A stretch of 28,337 nt of DNA from a virus: positions 1 through 28,337 of IMG/VR virus record IMGVR_UViG_3300040807_003409. One strand, written 5' to 3'. Position numbers and translations under genes: made by a program. Below are positions 1 to 8,351 of this stretch, one piece after another. A model generated the notes under the pieces. The model was not told the origin of the DNA and made no database searches. It worked only from the letters and a program-made list of their open reading frames with translations. The stretch's first letter is position 1, and each line of letters opens with the position of its first letter.

Positions 1-2476
1 CCTTGGAAGCAAAACGCAGGGATTTTGTGATGTTAATCACATCATCTCTGATAATAACAGAAGATAGAGGCAAAGATCCACTGTGCTGTACTATCTGCGT
101 ACCGTAGTAGAATGTGTTGTCGATGTTTCTCGAATTATTTTCGCCCTGACTCGATCCAACTGCGTCTGGATGGTTTTCAATACCTGTCACATAGTGTTGT
201 ATTATGTCACCAAAGGTAAAATCAGTAAAATTTTTATTATAAGGATTGCTAGTTGTAGAAATAGGCACGTCCCAGAATCCAAAATTGCTCGAAGTTGCTG
301 TTGGACTGAAGGTTTTTATGCTAATCAAACTGCCTTCGGTTTGCTTGTCAGTGAATACCACAAACCGGGATTGATTTTGATTTTGCAATGTATATTTTGT
401 TGTCTTAACCCCATTGACACTTACTTTGACATCAAGGTCTGTCAACGCAGTCACATCATTCCAAGATCTGATTTCAAATTTTGTTTGTTGATCAGTTGAT
501 TCATAATTCTCAATCTTGTATTGTTGATTGCTTATTTTTGTCTTAGCAAAATTGTTTTTCAATACATATGAACTGTCAGAATTCACTTTCAAAAAATATT
601 TTCTCACAGGGTCTTTAACAAGATTGCCTAAAGAATTAATGTAATTGAAAACTTCACTGTTAAATTTCTCATTTACTTGTAAGTCCGTCAACAATCCAAA
701 TCTTTTATAGATTACATTTGTGCCGTACTCTGTGTCCGGAGTGCCTTGGGTTGATGTTGCAATTTCAAACAATGTCGAACCAGTAAAATTTGTGCTGTTG
801 AACACCGTGGAATCACTGAGAGAAACACCATTTCCATTTACAATATCAAATAATGGTTTCTGTTGTACTCCAGTTTTTGCCTGTGATAATTTCCAGGTGC
901 CATTGGTGTAATGATAAGTTTTTCCTTTGAATGATTCACCATCTGTAGCTACGATGCTTGTATTTTCTTCCACTGTCGTTGAATCATCATCTAAGTGAAT
1001 TACTTGAGTTCCATTAGGTAGTGCATCGAAATGCACTGTAAAAATTTTATTTCTCTGTTCAGGGTCGTTGATAAACACAACTGTATCATTGGCTTTCAAA
1101 CTTGTCTGATCTACCCTAAAACCTGTTGTGCCTTGCACTTTTGACAACGCATCAGTGACCAAGGTATCAATGTACGTGACCTTTTTGAACTTGGTGCCGT
1201 GATTGAACAACTGCAAGTCTGGATCGAATTCTATAATCGGACGTTTGGCTCTTAGAGCTTCCGTTGTTTGTGTTGGTGATAAAGGATTCTTTTCGTTGCT
1301 CTTGTTGATAACATCTATGTGAAACCATCTATTTGCTCTAGACCAAGCATTTTTATTAATGGCCGATTTGCCTATGGTCCAATAATCCTTGTTGACTGAC
1401 ACACCTTCAGAATTATCAAATCCCACTGTGTCAAATCCCACAATGCCCTTTTCGTCAAAAACTTCTCCTGTGTCAACACCATAGGATTCAAAAACATTCA
1501 AGTCATTGATATCCACCAACCTAATGCCAGTGCCCACCATCTCACAGTACATTTTTTTAGAACTGTAAGTTGCAGTGACATCATTAGTAAACCTTAATTT
1601 CATACCAGTGGTGTATTCTAATCCAGTGCTGTCAACAAATTTGTTTACTCCCACAATAGTCTCTGCTGGATCAAACTTTTCTATATTGAGATCTTTTACA
1701 ATTAATCTTCCCTGCATATCCTGGTGATGTTCACACTGATAAAAAATCACTGTTTCATTTGTTGTGGAAGAATCAGATGCAGGAACTTTGAGCGTTACGG
1801 TTCCTTTGTCAGTGCCATTATTTGTAACATATGAGTCATCGAACTGGTCACCAGTACCTGTACCATATTGTGTTTTGATATAAAAATTGAAACCTGGAGA
1901 ATCTATGACAAAGTTGTAGGTGTTGCCTTTGTAGACAACAATGTCTGGATTGTCGGTTGTTTTGTTATTGAACTTCCAGGCAGATAATTTATTGTTGGTT
2001 ACATTGATTGTTATTTCACAACCGGGACTACCAGGCAATGTTGTGACAGACGATGGACCGTCTTTTAACCAATAGTATTGTCGATAGTTTACAAACTTAT
2101 CTGCATCAATGGGGGGTGCGTATGAATAAAAATCTTCATTCCACAACTTCTCGTGATTTTTCTTTTGCCCGCCCTGAGCATCAATCTCATTGACTACATC
2201 AATGTAAGGTGCAATGAAATCTGTGTTCCCTCCATCCGATGCATAGGATACAGCAGGTTCTAATTGATAGTTTTGCCTCTCTGCTGTAAGTTCAGCAACA
2301 TAGTTGTCTTTAGATCTGTATGTTGGTTTATGTCTCTTTCCTATAAAGGAAGAAAGTTTTACCAAAGCAGAAGGTTCTACTAATTGATCTAGTGTTGCTG
2401 ATAGGAACTTTTTGTTTGTGTCTGTTTGAAATATTTGCGGTAATAATTTACTTGTAGACCTTGTTGAAGATGACAT
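1..2476 (-). CDS. Large baseplate/virion structural protein in the gp7 position (partial, 3' end outside window)
   Basis: The frame is open without a stop for 825 codons from ATG at 2476 to the left edge, so the C-terminus is missing. The ATG overlaps the gp6 stop as TAATG, which implies translational coupling. In T4 the gene after gp6 is gp7, a wedge protein of about 1,030 residues; size and position fit, but I see no decisive gp7 motif, so this is a positional call. Residues about 150-262 look like a cupredoxin fold: a beta-rich stretch ends in YQCEHHQDMQG, where C248, H251 and M254 have the C-x2-H-x2-M spacing of amicyanin-type copper sites. The upstream histidine ligand expected near SPGFNFYI (193-200) is not seen. 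The rest is Asn/Thr/Ser-rich and beta-like, typical of virion proteins. Confidence 0.75.
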   Translation of the reverse strand, partial: MSSSTRSTSKLLPQIFQTDTNKKFLSATLDQLVEPSALVKLSSFIGKRHKPTYRSKDNYVAELTAERQNYQLEPAVSYASDGGNTDFIAPYIDVVNEIDAQGGQKKNHEKLWNEDFYSYAPPIDADKFVNYRQYYWLKDGPSSVTTLPGSPGCEITINVTNNKLSAWKFNNKTTDNPDIVVYKGNTYNFVIDSPGFNFYIKTQYGTGTGDQFDDSYVTNNGTDKGTVTLKVPASDSSTTNETVIFYQCEHHQDMQGRLIVKDLNIEKFDPAETIVGVNKFVDSTGLEYTTGMKLRFTNDVTATYSSKKMYCEMVGTGIRLVDINDLNVFESYGVDTGEVFDEKGIVGFDTVGFDNSEGVSVNKDYWTIGKSAINKNAWSRANRWFHIDVINKSNEKNPLSPTQTTEALRAKRPIIEFDPDLQLFNHGTKFKKVTYIDTLVTDALSKVQGTTGFRVDQTSLKANDTVVFINDPEQRNKIFTVHFDALPNGTQVIHLDDDSTTVEENTSIVATDGESFKGKTYHYTNGTWKLSQAKTGVQQKPLFDIVNGNGVSLSDSTVFNSTNFTGSTLFEIATSTQGTPDTEYGTNVIYKRFGLLTDLQVNEKFNSEVFNYINSLGNLVKDPVRKYFLKVNSDSSYVLKNNFAKTKISNQQYKIENYESTDQQTKFEIRSWNDVTALTDLDVKVSVNGVKTTKYTLQNQNQSRFVVFTDKQTEGSLISIKTFSPTATSSNFGFWDVPISTTSNPYNKNFTDFTFGDIIQHYVTGIENHPDAVGSSQGENNSRNIDNTFYYGTQIVQHSGSLPLSSVIIRDDVINITKSLRFASK

Positions 2477-5400
2477 TAATAGTAACCCCCAACATTGCCA
2501 CTGGATGTTCCAGACGATGTTAATCCACTTGTATTAGTAGAAGAAACAGTGCTGTTTGAAGTAGTTGTTATATCAACTGTATCTGTAGATGATACAACAT
2601 TACCTGTGGCTTTAAGTTTTTCTGCTGTGATCGATGTTATTACTTCAACATTATCAACAGTTGCAGAAGAAATTAATATTTCGTTGTCTTCAGATCTAAC
2701 TTGGAACAATGATCCAAATCCGCTTGAAGATTCCGCAGGAACAATTACCACGCTCAATACATCAGGAGCAAGTTGGTTGTGTAAGTATGCCGCTAGTTCT
2801 GTAAAATAAAAAGTGTCGCCAAAATCCCAAAGTCCTAATGAAAAATAATTGTTAATTGCCTGAATTAGGTTGGATTTCAATTGATTATCACTAGCATTAG
2901 TGTTTGGATTTTTGACTACTTTGAATGTGGCCTGTAGATTTGCTTCTGCGCCAGGACCAAACAGCAGTTTATATTGACCAGGATTGAATATCACTTGGTC
3001 TGATATACTTTTTACATTATCCAATGAAATACCATATTGATTGTTGAGATCATTTATGGTTGGAGCACTTGGTTTAGTTCCTGATTGATTTTTCCTTAAC
3101 CAATTTCTTAATTCATTGTCATAACTTTTAGTCATTACATAAATGTCCACGATGTTAGACACCGCTGGATCTATTCGTCTAGTTCTAGGTGCTCCGTGTT
3201 TGTATTGATAAAGAAGATTATCTCTACCACGGTATGCTGAATATCCTGTAACTGTCGTAAGCACACCAGTTGTGGTACTGTACTGTTTAAAAGTGTTTGT
3301 GCTGTAAAAATAGAATTTTTGCGAATCGCTGTAAATGGTGTAATCAGATATGCTTGACTCTAAATCAGTTACCACAAATTCTGAGTTCAACACTGGATCT
3401 TTGTCTGTAATGCCATTTCTTGTAACGTCTTTGAAAAACACATATTTGTATCCTACCTGTTGCAATGGATCTACAACTAGTTCGAATAAGTCTGGGTTGT
3501 CAACAACTCCATCGTCGTCGCTGTCAAAGAATCCAACCTGAACTTTTCTAGTATCATTATATCCATCTTCGCCTGGCACGTTTTTGTAAATTTGCCAATC
3601 ATAGTTATAATTCAAAATTGCTGATAGATCCGGTCCGGTATTTGTTTTGAGAATCCTAATTTTATCTTTAATAGTTTTACCTGTTTCAGGATCAAATATT
3701 TTCACAGATTCATCAAAATAAAATTTATTTCTATTGTATGAGTGGAAAATATATTTGGTTGATCTGTATGTTACTGTGTAGCTAACACCGTTGGTTGAAA
3801 ATTTAACCAACCATGATGCATCCAATTGAGAGTTACTAGTATCGCCTTGGTTTTCAAGACTAAAATCGCCACTACTTAGATTGTCTTCTGCAATCACTGA
3901 CCAAGTTCTCTCAGCAGGATCATATGTTAATCCAAAGTTTTTGTAAGCTACCACATTGTCTATGATAGTGGTTGCAAGTGTGGTGCTGATACTATCAACA
4001 AACTCAGGAATAATTTCGCTTAGTATTGCAGTGCTTGGCACTAAATCATTAAGTACCACAGGACCTGTGCCGTCGCCAAGATTACCTTGACCTCCATTTG
4101 AACCATCACCTTCAATCGAAACTACTTTACACCAAATTGAATCTTTGGATCCTGGATGTCCTGCCGCGCCTGCCATAAGTGTGCCATTATCCATAAAGTG
4201 GTAACCACTTGGAGCAGTAAATTTTACTAAAGAGTCTTTTGTGATATATCTTAAGTTGGATGTTGTCTGTGTTCCAACACTTAGCGGGTCGGTGTCCTTA
4301 AAGTAACCTGTGCAGTTGTTTGTAGCTTGTGTGCTTTGGTTCCAAGTTCTGTCTGTTCCACCAGATTGTCTTGGAAATTTTCTATAATAAAATTGTCTGA
4401 AATCATCATTTACAAACACATTGCTCAAAGTGGTATTGATAACCTGTTGAACATCATCTCTGGTTGTAAATTGAAAATCAAATGTTTGATCTTTTTCATC
4501 TCTGTATAATATACCGTCATCCGCAAAAATATCTGTTTGTGAATACACTCCTGTAGGATCAACAATATCTAAAAATCTTGAGATACCTGAACTAATCCTT
4601 AATTGGGATTTTGCTTTTGCGATAGATGGATTTTCAATCAATGGAGTAATTTGATAATCTTCAGCAGTAATCATTCTATTGTTAGTGTAATATGATTGTG
4701 GTGCTAAAGTTTTAATTTGATTCAAAGATTGTGACGCCTGTGCATTTGTCACAGTATTTTGCAATGACGCATTCAATGTAAGTGTGTTGACCTGACCCGA
4801 TCTTCCTAAATATTCCACCTCAATCGAAACATTTGTTAAGTCGCTAGGCTGAATCTGATATGTAAGTCCATTACTTTTTCTAAACACACATTGAAAAGTG
4901 CCTTTTGGTAAAGTGCCATACACGCCATCACTGAAAACTAGATCAATTTGATCATTGGTTTTTGTTACAACTGAAAACTGATTGTTAACATTGTTTGCCA
5001 ATGAATTGTAAATTACATTGTTACCTGTAATAGCAGGAACTTTTGTCCAACGCTCTGTGATTACTCCGCTCGAATCTAATTTGAACAACCAGACATCATT
5101 GTTGTTAATGTTGTTGGATGTAATAGTAACTTTTGTGTTAGGTGCTGGTTGAGTGACTGTAAAATTTTGTTGTGAAATTGCACCTTGAACAAACTTTAAA
5201 AAGTATCCTGTGTTTTTAGATCCAAATCCTTGTGAGTCATTTTTATATATGAATGAAAGAGCGTTTCCAGGTACTGGTGCTTCCTCATACAAGAACTTTT
5301 CGTTTAAAAAACTGACTGGAGCAATTTCAAAAGGCATATTCACTCCATTAATGTTCCTTGTGAATTGATAGATGGGTGTGTCTAAGTTTGTAGAATTAAA

Positions 5401-5964
5401 TCTATATAGTTCGGTAGGAGTGCCTCCTATGGTGTCTTTAGCTTGTGGCTTTCCAATAAATTGTTCTTTGGGCAAAGATGCATTCAATACAGCTGTGAAT
5501 TGCTCTTGCCAGTTATCATTTGTAAGGTCATTCCATAAAATTGGTGTGTTGGCAAGATTTTGACCGTTTGCATCAAACACTGTCTCTGTGGTTGAGATTG
5601 AATTGATTTTAAGATAACCAGATGCTGGAATATTTCTTTTTGGCTGAAAGGATATCAATCTTGCCAATCTTAGCACAGATTCTTTTCTTTCAGCAAGATC
5701 AATAAAGTTCTCTCTAGCATTAAGATCTACTCTGTAAGAAATGGATTGACCAACATATGCAATCAAATCAATGAGTGCAACGAACTCTGAAGAATCAATA
5801 AAATCATTAAAAGACTCTGCATAGTTTACTTGAAGATAGTCAATTAACGTTCTTCTAATCGTGTCGAAATCATAAGCTTTGAAATTGGTTTGGCTAAAAG
5901 TTCTGTACAGTTTTTGCCAAACTGTTGTTGCTAAAAGTGTATTTTGTCTATTGTCTACAGCCAT
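2476..5964 (-). CDS. gp6: Baseplate wedge protein gp6
   Basis: This 1,162-residue protein is the wedge subunit that forms the inner ring of the baseplate. The N-terminus (residues about 25-125) carries the gp6/baseplate-J-like signature: a region around FDTIRRTLIDYLQ, then SSEFVALIDLIAYVGQ, then ARENFIDLAERKESVLRLA. The C-terminal portion (about 980-1100, with NNYFSLGLWDFGDTFYF) resembles the end of gp6 proteins. It is much longer than T4 gp6 (660 residues), so it carries a large insertion; within this, residues 814-825 (DSDDDGVVDNPD) match a calcium-binding loop with acidic residues at 1, 3, 5, 9 and 12 and Gly at 6. The tail is Ser/Thr-rich. A perfect late box ends 6 nt before the ATG and no Shine-Dalgarno is visible. 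Confidence 0.9.
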   Translation of the reverse strand: MAVDNRQNTLLATTVWQKLYRTFSQTNFKAYDFDTIRRTLIDYLQVNYAESFNDFIDSSEFVALIDLIAYVGQSISYRVDLNARENFIDLAERKESVLRLARLISFQPKRNIPASGYLKINSISTTETVFDANGQNLANTPILWNDLTNDNWQEQFTAVLNASLPKEQFIGKPQAKDTIGGTPTELYRFNSTNLDTPIYQFTRNINGVNMPFEIAPVSFLNEKFLYEEAPVPGNALSFIYKNDSQGFGSKNTGYFLKFVQGAISQQNFTVTQPAPNTKVTITSNNINNNDVWLFKLDSSGVITERWTKVPAITGNNVIYNSLANNVNNQFSVVTKTNDQIDLVFSDGVYGTLPKGTFQCVFRKSNGLTYQIQPSDLTNVSIEVEYLGRSGQVNTLTLNASLQNTVTNAQASQSLNQIKTLAPQSYYTNNRMITAEDYQITPLIENPSIAKAKSQLRISSGISRFLDIVDPTGVYSQTDIFADDGILYRDEKDQTFDFQFTTRDDVQQVINTTLSNVFVNDDFRQFYYRKFPRQSGGTDRTWNQSTQATNNCTGYFKDTDPLSVGTQTTSNLRYITKDSLVKFTAPSGYHFMDNGTLMAGAAGHPGSKDSIWCKVVSIEGDGSNGGQGNLGDGTGPVVLNDLVPSTAILSEIIPEFVDSISTTLATTIIDNVVAYKNFGLTYDPAERTWSVIAEDNLSSGDFSLENQGDTSNSQLDASWLVKFSTNGVSYTVTYRSTKYIFHSYNRNKFYFDESVKIFDPETGKTIKDKIRILKTNTGPDLSAILNYNYDWQIYKNVPGEDGYNDTRKVQVGFFDSDDDGVVDNPDLFELVVDPLQQVGYKYVFFKDVTRNGITDKDPVLNSEFVVTDLESSISDYTIYSDSQKFYFYSTNTFKQYSTTTGVLTTVTGYSAYRGRDNLLYQYKHGAPRTRRIDPAVSNIVDIYVMTKSYDNELRNWLRKNQSGTKPSAPTINDLNNQYGISLDNVKSISDQVIFNPGQYKLLFGPGAEANLQATFKVVKNPNTNASDNQLKSNLIQAINNYFSLGLWDFGDTFYFTELAAYLHNQLAPDVLSVVIVPAESSSGFGSLFQVRSEDNEILISSATVDNVEVITSITAEKLKATGNVVSSTDTVDITTTSNSTVSSTNTSGLTSSGTSSGNVGGYY

Positions 5965-5970
5965 CGTTAA

Positions 5971-5978
5971 TATTTATA
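5971..5978 (-). promoter_or_regulatory. T4-type late promoter box before gp6
   Basis: A perfect TATAAATA reads on the minus strand. Only 6 nt separate it from the gp6 ATG at 5964, so a start site about 6 nt downstream, as in T4, would give a nearly leaderless gp6 mRNA. The gene is also within reach of the upstream operon transcript. Confidence 0.7.
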
Positions 5979-6003
5979 GATAAAAAAAAGTACGCACTTA
6001 ATT

Positions 6004-6432
6004 TTATCCGGTTGGTGTTAATGTTGATGCTCCTGAGAGCAATCCTTGGTTTTGATCAAACAAAAGATTGACTTGTTCTGATATACCATATCCTATGTAA
6101 ATTAGTGTCATAGTAACCTGGACACCGTGTTCATATTCCTGCACTTCTATTTGATCTATTTGCACACGGGGATCATAATTACCCACTGCTTCGACATCGC
6201 TGATAATGGCATTTTTTGTGTCTACATCCAACGGATCAAACAGATACTGCCATATATTGGTGCCAAACTCCGGATTTTCTAACTTTTCACCTTTGCGGAT
6301 GTTGAAATGATTGAGTAAATCCTGTTTGACCAGTGCTATATCATAAATTTTGGTCGACGAAAATTCTCCATTCTGCGTGGTGAATCCTTTGAATATTTGA
6401 CTCTGTGTAGTGTTGTTTGTTATTATTGCCAT
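6004..6432 (-). CDS. gp25: Baseplate wedge protein gp25
   Basis: This 142-residue protein belongs to the gpW/gp25 family, wedge components that trigger sheath polymerisation in contractile tails. Diagnostic stretches are NHFNIRKGEKLENPEFGTNI (about 42-61), the following WQYLFDP and, later, a beta hairpin near VQVTMTLIYIG. The length matches T4 gp25 (132). The gene lies between the PAAR tip and gp6, as expected for a wedge cassette. AGGAGG (6451-6446, inside the end of the PAAR gene) is the only Shine-Dalgarno candidate, at a long 13-nt spacing. TAAATA also sits 6 nt before the ATG. Confidence 0.95.
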   Translation of the reverse strand: MAIITNNTTQSQIFKGFTTQNGEFSSTKIYDIALVKQDLLNHFNIRKGEKLENPEFGTNIWQYLFDPLDVDTKNAIISDVEAVGNYDPRVQIDQIEVQEYEHGVQVTMTLIYIGYGISEQVNLLFDQNQGLLSGASTLTPTG

Positions 6433-6441
6433 TTTCTATAT

Positions 6442-6744
6442 TTAACCTCCTGCAAAAACCGTGGGAGATCCACTTGTCATTGCTCCTGCATCAGCCGAGT
6501 CACCTATTCTTCCCAATGCTATTCCCTCAACATATACCGTGGTGGATCCAACATTAAGATAAGCAACGTGCGGAGCACAGGCCGGCGCAGGTGGAAATGG
6601 GTGTGACACTGTGGGTGCACCTACTACTGCCACAAGTATTCCGTTAGCATACACTGATGATTGGTTGGCACCACCTAGAGTTGTGGTTGCCGCACAGGTA
6701 TGACCAGTGCTCAACGAATCTCCTATCCTAACCACAGCAGGCAT
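6442..6744 (-). CDS. PAAR-domain spike tip protein (T4 gp5.4-like)
   Basis: This 100-residue protein is almost entirely one PAAR repeat domain, the metal-bound cone that caps the membrane-piercing spike. It shows the opening VRIGDSLSTGHTC, the His/Pro-rich centre SHPFPPAPACAPH and the closing GRIGDSADAGAMTSGSP. The His and Cys residues in the first two stretches are the expected zinc ligands. The ATG overlaps the gp5 stop (TAATG), so spike and tip are translated in sequence. T4 encodes its PAAR protein (gp5.4) in the same neighbourhood. Confidence 0.95.
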   Translation of the reverse strand: MPAVVRIGDSLSTGHTCAATTTLGGANQSSVYANGILVAVVGAPTVSHPFPPAPACAPHVAYLNVGSTTVYVEGIALGRIGDSADAGAMTSGSPTVFAGG

Positions 6745-8351
6745 TAAGTGATCTCTCTTTCATCCAGATAGGTCTCAACATCAGTTTTTTGTGCTGTGGT
6801 CCTATCACGTCTTTTGTTTTCGTGTTCTGCATAAGGTTCGGCAGTAGGCACCCTTTTGGTTGTTGATAAATTCCTGTGTGCACCTTTGTTTGTGAAATAA
6901 GTTTTTTCCGTAATTACGTCTGAACCGACCACACCTGATGCAACTTTTCCTGAAGTGTTCATATGTATTTCGTTGCCTGTGTTTACCAGAAAGTCGTTGC
7001 CGGCATAAGTTTTCACATCAGTGTTTACTTCGATCAATCCGTTGTTTGCGTACAATCTAAAATCACTATTTGCTTTTTGATCAAGATTCACTAAAGCAAA
7101 AATATCAATGTTTTTACCCTGCACAGATACCCTACCTGTGTCGGCGTTTGGAAAACTGTTTACTAACCCTGCTTCGTCGTTGTTGGTTCCGAGTGCAGTC
7201 AAATTGATGTTTCTTCCTGCTTCGATGTTGACATCTCTGTCTGCTACAAAATTAAAATCTGCTTCTGTTCTCACAGACACACTGTCTTTGGCATAGATAT
7301 CAATCTTGCCGTCTTTTGAAAATTCTATCCATGAAGTTCCATCTGTGTTTGTGATGTACACTAATCCTTCTGTGTTGTGCAACAGCAGTTGTGCACCACT
7401 CCTAGTTCTCAATCTTATGAGTTCATCTTTAATGGCTTCCGTTATGGTGTTGTTTACTTTTTTGGCCGGCGTTCCGTCATCCATCACAAATGTGTGTCCT
7501 CCCAATCGAGAATGGGCCACTTTAGCTATTGTATTACCCGGCGCTGGTCCGCCGCCGCTAATGATTCTTCCGTGTCTATTGATGGATTCTCTGGCAGATG
7601 TCTGTTGCCCTTCAAAGTCTATCGGTCCTGGTGTTGATATACCAAACACCTGTGACGGTGTTTCTCTCCTTGCGGATGCTGATGTTAATCCTCTGATGTC
7701 ATCAGATTCCAATCCTTGGGCAATCAATGAATCTGCGTCATATGGATTTACCGGTCTTGTGAATATGGCTATGTCATCGTCATAGTTCGTGTTTTGTTGC
7801 ACCGGTCTGTCATTGTCTGCCAATGCCTTTCTATTGCCTTCAGCAACCGGAACTCTTTTGAGATTTAATTCATTCTTGTATTTGGCATTATGATCGTTGT
7901 CACCTACATATCTTTCATCAATGGGATTAACAGCTTTGCCCGGAGTCATATGGTTCATATATGGTTCAGGAACACATCCTATCCAAAATCCATTATTCCT
8001 ATCACCATTAGCAAATATCACTAAAACGGCTGTGTCAATGTCCGGTGGTACCATCCAAAAACCGTATGATTTTTGTGTGTTTGCATATCCAACTTTTTTG
8101 TTGGTGTCTGACAGCGGAGTCTGGCCAGCGAATGGCGAACAGTATCTCACGGTCACTGTCTGTGCCAATGGAGACAGAGCAGACTCGTCAAATGGTCCAT
8201 GCAGTTCAGGAATCCATACATCCAATCTGCCCATCCTAAGCACGTCGGCTGAATTTTTTATGTATGCTATGTATGGTCCGGGAAACTGTTTTATTCTTTG
8301 CTCAAAGCTTTGGTCACCTGGTGCACCTCCACCTCTTCTCACTTCGGCCAT
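6744..8351 (-). CDS. gp5: Baseplate hub spike protein gp5, without a lysozyme domain
   Basis: This 535-residue protein is the central spike (VgrG-like). The N-terminal OB-fold region spans about 25-150 (MGRLDVWIPELHG, then VRYCSPFAGQTP, then PPDIDTAVLVIFANGDRNNG). The C-terminal part from about 325 carries short repeats of the beta-helix type (GKIDIYAKDSVSVRTEADFN, followed by DVNIEAGRNINLTA), as in the T4 gp5 needle. The segment between them (about 160-260) is polar and shows no T4-lysozyme catalytic pattern, so the cell-wall hydrolase domain of T4 gp5 appears absent. The ATG overlaps the hub gene stop at 8351. The gp5 assignment rests on fold-like motifs plus the PAAR and gp25 neighbours. 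Confidence 0.85.
   Translation of the reverse strand: MAEVRRGGGAPGDQSFEQRIKQFPGPYIAYIKNSADVLRMGRLDVWIPELHGPFDESALSPLAQTVTVRYCSPFAGQTPLSDTNKKVGYANTQKSYGFWMVPPDIDTAVLVIFANGDRNNGFWIGCVPEPYMNHMTPGKAVNPIDERYVGDNDHNAKYKNELNLKRVPVAEGNRKALADNDRPVQQNTNYDDDIAIFTRPVNPYDADSLIAQGLESDDIRGLTSASARRETPSQVFGISTPGPIDFEGQQTSARESINRHGRIISGGGPAPGNTIAKVAHSRLGGHTFVMDDGTPAKKVNNTITEAIKDELIRLRTRSGAQLLLHNTEGLVYITNTDGTSWIEFSKDGKIDIYAKDSVSVRTEADFNFVADRDVNIEAGRNINLTALGTNNDEAGLVNSFPNADTGRVSVQGKNIDIFALVNLDQKANSDFRLYANNGLIEVNTDVKTYAGNDFLVNTGNEIHMNTSGKVASGVVGSDVITEKTYFTNKGAHRNLSTTKRVPTAEPYAEHENKRRDRTTAQKTDVETYLDEREIT

Noticed and set aside
83-499. 138-codon plus-strand frame at the left end
   Set aside because: It is antisense to an 825-codon uninterrupted minus-strand frame coupled to gp6 by TAATG.
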